Shown in pieces: positions 55,525 through 64,000 of a stretch of 64,000 nt of DNA. How positions within the stretch are numbered: the first letter of the stretch is position 1; each line of letters opens with the position of its first letter. Origin of the DNA: Epiperipatus broadwayi (Eukaryota > Onychophora > Udeonychophora > Euonychophora > Peripatidae); assembly GCA_028023455.1 (NCBI GenBank), contig JAQFVV010006305.1, positions 3,093,001 to 3,157,000 on the forward strand, written 5' to 3'. Made by a program: the position numbers and the translations under genes. The notes beneath the pieces are model-generated. The model made no database searches, was not told where the DNA came from, and worked only from the letters and a program-made list of their open reading frames with translations.

Positions 55525-56400
55525 GCTCCAAGAACCTTGTTTAGTTTACCGAGTACGGAGGAAGAAGCGATCATCTTCTTACAAGACCGCGGTCTTCTCC
55601 CCAAAAGGAAATTATGTCAAAATGGGCATGAAATGAAAAAGTATATTCACAATTCCAAGAAACAATGGCGATGTAACTTGAAGGATTGCCTGTCAGAAAT
55701 TGCAATTAGAAAAGGCACGTGGTTTGTTGGCTCCAAAATGACTTTCGTGACCGCTATACGTTTCATCTATAGTTGGTCCAAAGAATTAACATCGATAACA
55801 TTTTGTGCGAAGGAATTGAATATTTCGGACAAAACTGTTATCGATTGGAACAACTACCTCCGGGAAGTTTGTACCTGGAGATTGTTAAGAAATGAAAGGC
55901 GGAAAATCGGAGGTCCCAACACAATCATTGAGATTGATGAAAGCCTCTTCACAAAACGGAAGAACAATGCCGGAAGAGTCCTACCACAGCAATGGCTATT
56001 TGGTGGTGTGTGCAGAGAGACTGAGGAATGCTTTATTGTAGCCATTCGAGATAGAAGTGCATCTACTCTCATGCAAGAAATTTTGCAAAATGTACACAAA
56101 GGCTCGACTATCTACAGCGATTGCTGGAAGGGATACAAGAGCGAAGAGTTAGCTGAGGCTGGATATGAACACCATCGTGTTAATCACACATACAACTTCG
56201 TAGACCCCACAACTGGCGTACATACACAGAATGTTGAAAGGTTGTGGGGTTTGGTCAAATGGCGCAATAAAAAACACAGAGGAACAGCACGTCAGCACCT
56301 GGACTCATATTTGAGCGAGTTTATGTGGAGGCAGTCGTACAAAGCTGATCCTTTCACTGCAATTTTAGAACATATATCCCAATTCAGTCCTCCACAGTGA
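55516..56400 (+). CDS. Merlin/IS1595-like (ISXO2-type) DDE transposase, 294 aa
   Basis: It cuts and rejoins the terminal inverted repeats of its element. An N-terminal zinc-ribbon-like segment has C34, H38, C53 and C58. A helix-turn-helix-like stretch surrounds ELNISDKTVIDW (about 100-111). The ISXO2-like DDE domain follows: D141 in IIEIDESLF, D202 in IYSDCWKGY, and E241 in HTQNVERLWGLVKWR. All three catalytic acids are present, and a C-terminal segment with LDSYLSEFMWR is typical of the family. The length of 294 aa suits IS1595/Merlin transposases. The start ATG is the first codon after a leader shared by both terminal repeats. No stop or shift is seen, so the enzyme may be functional. Confidence 0.93.
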   Translation: MAEAPRTLFSLPSTEEEAIIFLQDRGLLPKRKLCQNGHEMKKYIHNSKKQWRCNLKDCLSEIAIRKGTWFVGSKMTFVTAIRFIYSWSKELTSITFCAKELNISDKTVIDWNNYLREVCTWRLLRNERRKIGGPNTIIEIDESLFTKRKNNAGRVLPQQWLFGGVCRETEECFIVAIRDRSASTLMQEILQNVHKGSTIYSDCWKGYKSEELAEAGYEHHRVNHTYNFVDPTTGVHTQNVERLWGLVKWRNKKHRGTARQHLDSYLSEFMWRQSYKADPFTAILEHISQFSPPQ

Positions 56401-57025
56401 ACGCTATTTGTAAGTAATTTTAATTTTTTTTATAATAATTATAATTTTAGAATTAATTATATTATTGAATATAGACAATAAGTAATCCAAATGCATGTAA
56501 AAGTAACGTCACCATTAATGCCATATTCGCATTAAATCTTTATTTTAAATGTACAAACAATTTTTGTTAATATTTCTTCAATTATCAAACTTCCACTTAA
56601 TTATGTTTCATTTGTAAATAATTTTCAATAATTTTTTTAATAAAATTACCAATATACAGTCCGTTTTTAAAATTACCAAATGCTTGTAGAAAGTACGGCC
56701 TCTTACACCACATTTTATACAAGATGGCCATTAATGGTAGATTCGCATTAACTTTTTTTTTTTTTTTTTTAAAATTTACAAAAAAATTTTTTTTTTATAT
56801 TTCTTCAATTATCAAACTTCCACTTAATTACATTTAATTTGTAAATAATTTTTATATTTTTGGGTTAATATTTCTACAAATATCAAATTATTTTTCGTAA
56901 ATTCATTGGCTATACAGTACGCTTTTAAAATTAGCCAATGTGATCACCATTAATGGCACATTTTCAATAATTTTTTGTTTTTATATTTAGTATTGACCTT
57001 ATTTTGTATTTCATGCATTTAAATT
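56401..57025. repeat. Internal tandemly duplicated non-coding region of the Merlin element
   Basis: A unit of roughly 215-240 bp occurs about two and a half times. CCATTAATG appears at about 56510, 56725 and 56945. TTCTTCAATTATCAAACTTC appears at about 56574 and 56801. ATACAGT(C/A)CG(T/C)TTTTAAAATTA appears at about 56653 and 56912. It is non-coding and AT-rich. Confidence 0.75.
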
Positions 57026-57319
57026 TTCAGCCATATCACAAAGTAAAATATCAAAAACGCAATGGAAGAGCTGAAAAAAATCACTGTGATCAAGTGGATA
57101 GCAAAATCACAATAGACAGAAAAATCAAAAAATTTCCCAAATCTCTCTCCGAATTTTAAATCTCGCGGTTAAAAAAAAAAAAAAATTGACTCTCTGATGA
57201 ATTAATCACGCCAGTCACTTCGTTGCCATGACAACGTTGTCATACAAAGATCGTCGATGCCTACTGGAAGGGAAACCGGTGGGTCAAATACGTCATCAGG
57301 CAAATTATCCGTAAGTACC
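57026..57319 (-). repeat. Merlin right terminal inverted repeat (294 bp)
   Basis: The reverse complement of the left repeat, including an antisense copy of the transposase start codon region at its inner edge (57026-57034). It ends GGCAAATTATCCGTAAGTAC at the outer edge, plus one base. Confidence 0.9.
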
Positions 57320-57817
57320 TAATTAAATATTAATGTTTACTTTAATTGTTATTTTGTCTGTTTTTTTCTTTTTCTCTAGTCACTGCATCACCAGTAAATT
57401 AGTGTAGAGTTATTTTATGTGTTAAATAAATATGCTGGACTTTGAGACAGAATATGAGCTTGTCATATGATATTTCAAGCACTGGATTGGGTGCCTGTCA
57501 TCCAAAGCATGCTGATTATATAACTTATGATTGGCTGGCGCCTGACATTGATCCTCAAATCAAATAAAATGGTTTGAATGGCAGGGTTTGAATCTAGCAG
57601 TTGAGGTGGGCCATGGTCTGAAAATGTGATCATGTTATGCTTTGCATAGCTCAATCTAACTGTGGGTATCATTGATGGTATTCTTCCCCTGCTTGAAGGG
57701 CCGGTCCATTCCCATGTTTTTAAAATTATTATAAAAGGTTTAAACCCAATAAAACCTACAAAAATAACCATCAATGTCTCTTTCTTTATCAGACCCAGTT
57801 CAATATATATATATATA

Positions 57818-58737
57818 TGAGGGGATATCCCAAAACAACTGGAATTTTATATTTAAAATTGTGTATTTATTTTTAGGTGCTATAATTTGAATCCCTGTTA
57901 AGGTATTGCCTATTTAATGCACTGCACGAGTCTAAACAAGTTTTTCACTTTTCAAATTAGTCCATAATCTCTTGCAAAGAGATATCTTTTAACACCTCCA
58001 TCATATTTTTCTTTATCATTTCTAAGTCTGCAAAAAAATGCATCTTTTAATTCAAGAGAATAAAAAGATGTTGCATGGAGCAAGCTGGTTAATGCTAAAT
58101 TTAATTAAAAATTGTTTCACACTCAATTTTTGTGTGCTAGTGTGTTGTCATAGTAAAGATGGCCCTTCTCACTTTACCATAAAATGGAAGATTTATGTTT
58201 TACAACATCATGCCAGAGTTTCAGAACTTGTAGGTTTTAAATGCCTGATTGTTATGAAAGAGCTTTGAGAGAACAATGACATTTGTAGCCCCCAAAATCA
58301 CTATCATTTTGACATTGAACTTCATTTGCCATACTTTTTGGAGTCATGATGACTTCCACAGTTCCATTAAACCATTCATAAACTTATGTTTTTCACAGGG
58401 CAACTTTCTTGTAAACTGTTTTAAGCACTATAACTGTTTTGCTATTTTCCCTAAAAGACAACAGAATTTTATGATCACATGATACTGTATGGAGAGTTTT
58501 GCTCTGTTTATCAAGAATTTTATGATGTTCCAACTTTTCAGCCATTACAAAAATTGACAAATATATGAAATGCACTTTATAAAAATATGTGCTATGTGAC
58601 ATCACAATTTCACACAATGACATCATTTGGCAGATTGATAGAGTAATTACTGCAAAAGAAATCTAAAAGCAGAAGCATTTCCTACAATAGGCATGGCTAT
58701 CAGAGAATCATTTTGGTTATTTTGGGGTATCACCTCA
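57818..58737 (-). pseudogene. Decayed mariner-family transposon
   Basis: The left end reads TGAGGGGATATCCCAAAACA, and the right end in reverse complement reads TGAGGTGATACCCCAAAATA. Both are flanked by TA, the mariner target. Minus-strand translation in changing frames shows mariner transposase relics: QKVWQMKFNVKMIVIL (compare PKKVRQVKSNVK...), a degraded form of the DNAPAHT motif, and LEMIKKNMMEVLKDIS near the C-terminus. Many stops and frameshifts interrupt it and the catalytic aspartates cannot all be placed. The short plus-strand and minus-strand frames at 58038-58626 are by-products of this decay. Confidence 0.8.
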
Positions 58738-58891
58738 TAGATAAATAAATAAAACAGATATATTGATCTTTAAATAAAAATTAATTATTTTTTAAATTAA
58801 AACAAAAGTTTTATACATAGAAATAGAAACAGAGAGAAGAAAAAATACATGCAAGTAATAGAAACAGAGAGAAGAAAATTACACAATAGTT

Positions 58892-59004
58892 GTCAAGCAT
58901 TGTTAGCTGAGAGGTCAGTGCAGCTGCCTTGCAAGCAAGCAGTTGATTGCAGATGGTTGTTGCAGGTTCACCTTCTAGATGCTATGACACATGAAAAAAA
59001 AATC
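58892..59004 (+). mobile_element. tRNA-derived SINE, copy 2
   Basis: Starts GTCAAGCATTGTTAGCTGAG, shows an A-box-like TAGCTGAGAGG and a B-box-like GGTTCACCTTC (58965-58975), and ends GACACATGAAAAAAAAA. ACACAATAGTT occurs on both sides (58881-58891 and 59005-59015) as an 11-bp target duplication. It is the same family as 33973-34076, with differences in the region between the boxes. Confidence 0.85.
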
Positions 59005-59524
59005 ACACAATAGTTATTAAAATCTCATATGATTATTTCATCCGGGCCCTTTTAAGCACTGTGCAAAAAGTGTTTCTTTTAAGTACTGTGCAGAAGTGTT
59101 ACCTATCATCACTATATAGGAGATAGAAAGTATTAGGTAAATAAATTTTTCATAGTGTTAGCATTTCTTGAGCAGTTGGTCTGTTGAAAGTAGTCAAAAG
59201 TTAATCATAAAAATTGTCAAAATTATTTCTAGTAATATATGCTAATAATAGACTAGTAAATTTTGAATGAATCTAAAAAACGTATAATAAATTTTGAATG
59301 AATCTTAATTGTGTAAGTCAGTGTTGCTTTTTGTTTGTTTTAAAAATAATAATTTATTACAAATAAAAAATTCAAAATATTATTATATACAAAAGTTATT
59401 AAATATCTATATAATAATAAATTATACAGCTAGTTATATCTGAGTTTCAAACACTGAAGTCACAGATTAAACACAATAATTTCAGTGATTTAATTAAGTT
59501 GAGATTTTTATTATTATTTTACAG

Positions 59525-59833
59525 ATGGAAAATGAAACCAGATCCTTTATTGTTTTTTTCAGACAGTCTACCAATATTCTTAGATTGCATATGACATTTT
59601 GGGCTTACAACTTAGGAACAAAAATTGACTTCAAAAGCACAGCCAAAAATCATGAATATGATTCAAAACAAAGTCAAACCACAGAAAGAAATTTAGTTTT
59701 AAATAATAGTCATTGGAAAAATGGTCTGCGCATATTGTTTTTACTCTTGTTTGTTGCTTTATCTTTTTACTTCCACTATTTTGAATATCATCCATTGATT
59801 ACTCTGGCTTGCACTGAGTGGCAATATGTATAG
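59525..59833 (+). CDS. Doubtful small open frame with a splice-acceptor-like start (102 codons)
   Basis: The ATG directly follows a T-rich tract ending in TTACAG, which could be a 3' splice site. The predicted product is hydrophilic at first, then has one hydrophobic segment (LRILFLLLFVALSFYFHYF, about residues 68-86) that could cross a membrane. The last 15 or so codons come from repeat family R4. No homologue is recognised. Chance is the more likely explanation; exonisation of a repeat is the alternative. Confidence 0.15.
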   Translation: MENETRSFIVFFRQSTNILRLHMTFWAYNLGTKIDFKSTAKNHEYDSKQSQTTERNLVLNNSHWKNGLRILFLLLFVALSFYFHYFEYHPLITLACTEWQYV

Positions 59834-59845
59834 AAAGTTTTGCAT
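59785..59845. repeat. Repeat family R4 fragment
   Basis: CATCCATTGATTACTCTGG, CACTGAGTGGCAATA and AGTTTTGC match 6400-6450 closely. Confidence 0.8.
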
Positions 59846-62639
59846 GTTTTTTTTTACTATTTTGAACCATATATTCTCAGATTATCTACCTATAGTTATC
59901 TCTTAATTGGAAATGATTCAGGCAGTCAAAATGAATAATTAAAATAGATCATTATGATCAAGGTGACTGCATGTTGGTGATGCCTTGCAGTGTTTTTATT
60001 TCAGTACTGTGATTGACAAAATAAAAATAATTAATGGAGTGCAGGTAAATAGTGAGAGTATCTATGACAATTTTAAAAGCAAAAATTGGCTCTCATAAGT
60101 GATATCACAATGAAAAACAAGAAATATAAATATTAAAAAAATGATATGAATAATATTTGGTAAAAAAAAAAAAAAAACTTAAAAAACTTTAAAAAAATTA
60201 ACTATCAAACTTAGATTATTACACGATACTGTGATTAATCAAAGATCGAATAGCATTCAGATTAGTAATTAATAGCATTTATTTTAATTAACATTCAACA
60301 AAAGCTTTATCAATGTAATCAATCATATCTGTTTTTGGCCCAACAATAATAATAAATAATCACATGTAGATGCTTAGGAATTATACCTTGTTCGATTATA
60401 GATTGAACTTCAGTTTAGATATGTTATATTTCAAGCCCATTATTATAAACGTAATAAATCTCACAGAACACAAAAATTAATTAAACTATTTTTCCATATT
60501 AATTTTGTTTTTATTCATCACACACACCCATATATATATATATATAAAGTACACTACGGCAAAAGATATTTACAAAATTTTTTTAATTATTAAATTTTGT
60601 GATATTAAAAAATTATTTAAAATAAAATTTATATCAACTAAATACGGTTAGTTTTTATATATGAAAAAACCATAATCTTTATGTTCTTACATATGATTTG
60701 AAAGTGTCATTGGAGTCAAAGAATACTTATATTATAAGTCAAAAATAGTCAAAATAAAAGTAGATTGTTGAAATTTATTACTGTTTAAATCCTAAAATTC
60801 TGATAGTGATAGGCACAACAGGATTAGACAAATTACTATTTTTTATCCAATAGTTAGTTAAATTTTAGAAGGACTAAAGAAAGATTAATGAAGTATTTTC
60901 CCAGAGAGAATGACAAATAAATGACACATAAATTATTATTGCTATCAATGTTTTTGAGAATACTGGTGTTAAATAAAATTTGAATTTTATTTAGTGTCCA
61001 ATTCAATACTGAGTAAAAATGTTTGTACGTTTGTATTCTATCATTAGCAATATATTTTCAGTAGCATACATAAAAAATGAATTCATCATTAAAGTATGAC
61101 TTCAAATATAATCATAAGAATTAAATTTACATTATATATGTGGATTACTAAAATATATATAAACTTATGATAACAAAAGTAAAATTTTTAGATATAATTG
61201 AAGTGAAAGCAAAATTAAGATATGGTAACATTTAAACATAGTGATAAGATAGTTTATATTGTTTATGAACAACATCTGAAGTAAATTGATAGAGAAGTAA
61301 ACATATTGATAATTTTGGGATACTAAGATGTTATAATGAGTTAAAAAATATTTTTAAAGAACTTTTGTTACAGAATGAAAAATGACAGTGTGGGACAAAG
61401 TAATCATTTTAATGTAGAAATATTTTGATATTGAATCATAAAAGAGGGACTTTAGGTGATACATCAAATCAATGTCTTTATCGTGGGTAGTCATATATTT
61501 TCCCCACAATACTATTATTATTGTTGTTGTTATTAATATTATTACTATTATTATTATTGTGAACATTTATTAAAATCATTGATTCTTATAAGCTTAAATA
61601 GAAAACATAAATATAAATCTCTTAGCGATATCAGTATTATTAAGATTGAAGTTAAGTTTTAAGAGTAAATAAAATTACTTAAAAATAAACTAGTTTTAAC
61701 AAATAAATAAATGGATGTACAATGGAATAATGGAATTTTAAAATAATTTAATCAAAAATTCCAAGGCATCATTGTTGCAGATTGTGAGTTGATAAACATA
61801 AATGATGGGATTTAAAATTCCTTAAGCTTTTAATGACTATTTTGCTTTTGTGTGTGAGTGTATACATTGTGAATTTTTTTCTGATGCAGAACATAATATA
61901 CAAATTTATGTTTTCATGTTTAGATGTAACTGATTCAAAGGTGGGTTTAATTATACATAATACAAAAGCTAAAATGTCAGATGTTGTAATGTTGAAAAAA
62001 AAAAAACAATAATATAATAGTTGTATTGATATTTCTGTTAAATTTTTATTACCCTGCATATATTTCCATAATTTGCAAATGTAAACATTATAAAGCCAGT
62101 CTTTAAAAAAAGGATAAATAATAGATTTATGTTTTTCACTGTCATGATGTTAAAAAGATTCTGCTACAATAAAATAACATTTTAAAAAAATGACACACTA
62201 TTACCTTGTAAGCAGAGTTATTGAATTATATGAAAAAATAATCTTAACTACAGCTGTTGTTTCTAAGTTTTTGATATAGTAAACCATAACAACTTTTTGA
62301 AAAAAGCTTATTGGTATTAATTTGGAAGATTCTTATTTGTTTATTAAAAGATTTTATAAAATAGAACTTCAGTAGTTGCAATTCAAATATAATCAATATT
62401 AGAAGTTCTTGTGTTTTGTTCTGATTTTCTATTCATTTATATCAATGATATATATTTTTTATTTTATATTATAGGCTTATTTGTTTTTGCTACAAAATTT
62501 ATGTCTTATTAATTTCTTTTTAATGAATAATATTTCTGTAGTGTAATTTTCACTTCATCATTATCATGCAAGATACAGATTAGCTTCTATTTACTTTTAA
62601 CATGTTATGGAAGGGTGTAATCATAAATATATGACCAAA
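59846..62639. other. AT-rich intergenic DNA, nothing recognised
   Basis: About 2.8 kb without a gene or structured repeat. A short imperfect (TTA/TTG)n tract lies at about 61510-61560. Confidence 0.55.
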
Positions 62640-62930
62640 GATGTGAAAAAGATGTATGATGGCCAAGATGGACATTTCATGCTGAACCAGCATTTATCAA
62701 TTGGTCCAGATCACAATCTTTTACATCTTTATATTGTTCAATACATATAGATAGCCAATCATTACAGTTTGATAAGTAGAGGGATCTAAACTCAAAATTT
62801 TTCAGTGTACTCATCCTCCATTCCATCTCAAGCACCTGATATACATGACCACTTATGTGCAAAAAGATACATAATACCCAATATATGCAAAAATCCTGAG
62901 TTCAAGTTTCTCTACTTACATATATGAAAC
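62640..62930. repeat. Repeat family R5, copy 3
   Basis: TTTCATGCTGAACCAGCA and ATCAATTGGTCCAGATCAC, then a segment with ATACATGACCAC and ACATAATACCCAATATATG, match 26441-26940 in rearranged order. Confidence 0.65.
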
Positions 62931-62989
62931 ATTCAGTATAAGCAATTTTCATACTGCCTTAAAATTATAGTTTAATAAGTGTCAAACTT

Positions 62990-63165
62990 ACTGCTGTCAA
63001 CTTTAACACAAACAACTTGATAGAAGTATATTAATAATTTTTATAAGTCATTCATTAGACTAATAAAAATTATTAATATACTTCCATCAAGGGGTTTATG
63101 TCAAAGTTGTGAGAGCAGAAATTTGCCATATCAATTAAACTGTAGTAATTTGCTATCTATATATA
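62990..63165. repeat. Repeat family R6, copy 3 (without the hairpin insert)
   Basis: AATAAAAATTATTAATATACTT is followed directly by sequence like that to the right of the hairpin insert at 22777 (CAAAGTTGTGAGA, then TGTAGTAATTTGCTAT). Confidence 0.65.
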
Positions 63166-63172
63166 CAGAACA

Positions 63173-63174
<2 letters not shown>

Positions 63175-63264
<90 letters not shown>
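63175..63264. repeat. (TA)n microsatellite
   Basis: A nearly pure TA tract of about 90 bp between repeat R6 and the RTE-like LINE. Confidence 0.95.
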
Positions 63265-63267
<3 letters not shown>

Positions 63268-63289
63268 GTGGTCACTTTCTGGGTCTTTC

Positions 63290-64000
63290 ACAATCTCTTG
63301 GAATCCAGTTTAAAATTTCAATTGTCCATCTATTATCATCTCTTCTAGCAATATGTTCAGCCCAACTCCAATCTTTTAATTTTTTCAATGAGGTCAGTAA
63401 CACCTATCTGTTCTCTTACACATACATTGCGTTTTCGATCTCTTCTTGTTACTCCCAACATGCATCTCTCCATACATCTTTGAGTGGTCTGAAGTCTCTG
63501 TATTGCTCTTTTATTAAGTGTCCAAGTCTCAGATCCATAAGTAAAAACTGGTAAAACACATTTGTTAAAAAACTTTTTTTTTTTCAAACACATAGGCAAA
63601 TTTCCTTTTGGTACCAAGTTATTTCTACCAAAAGCACTCCAACCAAGTTTAATTCTATGATTAATTTCATCCATTATGTTTCCATCTGTATTAATAATCT
63701 GACGAAATATTTGTAACTGTTAACTTCTTCTAACTCATCATAATCAATCTTTATTTTCATATTTTGAGAAAATCTATTAAACATTACTTTAGTATTTTTA
63801 ACATTTATCTTAGTCCTACTTTCATCTGATAACTCCTGCAACATTTCCTGTAGCTCTAAAGCATTATTTGCAAAAACAACTACATCATCTGCAAATCTAA
63901 ATGACTTAAATAATCTCCATTTACTTTCACTCCTTTAGCTTCCCATTTTAATCCACAAAATACTTCTTGTAGCACTGCTGTAAAAAGTTTTGGAGATATG
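63290..64000 (-). pseudogene. RTE-like LINE, C-terminal reverse transcriptase part (runs off the window)
   Basis: On the minus strand the order is an SPKLFTAVLQEVF-type segment before motif C, FADDVVVFA (complement of about 63868-63896), INVKNTKVMFN, DEINHRIKLGWSAFG, then LPVFTYGSETWTL and ERCMLGVTRRDRKRN. The last motifs are characteristic of RTE-clade polyproteins. One single-base shift lies just before FADD, and another before QIINTDGN, so this copy is inactive. The longest open piece is 63357-63674. The 5' part lies beyond the window end. Confidence 0.85.

Larger units (their letters stand above)
55232..57319 (+). mobile_element. Complete Merlin-type DNA transposon with long terminal inverted repeats
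   Basis: The 2088-bp element is bounded by TAATTAAA on both sides (55224-55231 and 57320-57327), an 8-bp target duplication as expected for Merlin. The ends read (A/G)GTACTTACGGATAATTTG. The terminal inverted repeats are about 293 bp, much longer than typical short Merlin ends. An intronless transposase (55516-56400) lies between them. Complete ends, a perfect target duplication and an intact gene suggest a recent insertion and a potentially autonomous copy. Confidence 0.9.
54620..57745 (+). repeat. Dispersed repeat family R3, copy split by the Merlin element
   Basis: 54620-55231 and 57320-57745 together correspond to 3210-4260. The junction falls where the other copy reads GAATAAATATTAATG, matching TAATTAAATATTAATG after the right Merlin end. 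The two copies are diverged but colinear. Confidence 0.8.

Noticed and set aside
58038-58626. Small genes on both strands
   Set aside because: They overlap the decayed mariner transposase, and their translations are out of frame with it or partial.

Overview
The window looks like eukaryotic, very AT-rich intergenic DNA packed with transposable elements. I see no convincing multi-exon host gene, rRNA or functional tRNA. The element mix is metazoan: APE-type non-LTR retrotransposons, jockey-like and RTE-like LINE fragments, a tRNA-derived SINE, Merlin, hAT and mariner DNA transposons, foldback elements and long (TA)n/(TAA)n arrays. It suggests an invertebrate with a large repeat-rich genome. 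A mollusc, possibly a cephalopod, is my guess from the style of the repeats and is not proven here.

The most striking content is two 'TAA islands'. In each, long (TAA)n microsatellites alternate with retrotransposons whose ends abut the repeat. Island 1 (12943-21137) reads TAA array / full-length element A / array / 5'-truncated jockey-like LINE (minus) / array / 5'-truncated relative of element C / array. Island 2 (33973-47190) reads SINE / array / full-length element B / (TCA)n(TAA)n / full-length element C / array / 5'-truncated LINE (minus) / array. A, B and C are three diverged members of one family. Each has a roughly 220-nt 5' UTR, an ORF1 with one CCHC zinc knuckle and a C-terminal AT-hook-like segment, an ORF2 of about 1078 codons (APE endonuclease, reverse transcriptase, C-terminal CCHC), and a 3' terminus ending AATAAAGTT...TTTGAAACA directly beside the trinucleotide array. 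This is best explained by a lineage that targets (TAA)n and renews its own landing pads. Element A has an intact ORF2. Its ORF1 break coincides with a stretch matching an Illumina adapter, so it is at least partly an assembly artefact.

A complete Merlin-type DNA transposon (55232-57319) has an 8-bp target duplication, unusually long (about 293 bp) terminal inverted repeats that include the transposase start codon, and an uninterrupted 294-aa DDE transposase. It sits inside a roughly 1-kb dispersed repeat whose uninterrupted paralogue at 3210-4260 shows the empty site. Other mobile remains are an internally deleted hAT (12183-12662), a decayed mariner (57818-58737), two RTE-like LINE remnants (24480-25050, and 63290 to the window end), two copies of a roughly 105-bp tRNA-like SINE, a polyadenylated retrocopy with 14-bp target duplications (50812-52075), and several foldback families. 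One foldback contains a perfect 52-bp-arm hairpin (22651-22765).

The remaining stretches (roughly 1-780, 4440-5560, 6450-10070, 10960-12177, 23590-24480, 25050-26440, 26940-30090, 30790-32450, 47191-50811, 52076-54619, 59850-62640) are AT-rich DNA in which I recognise no gene.
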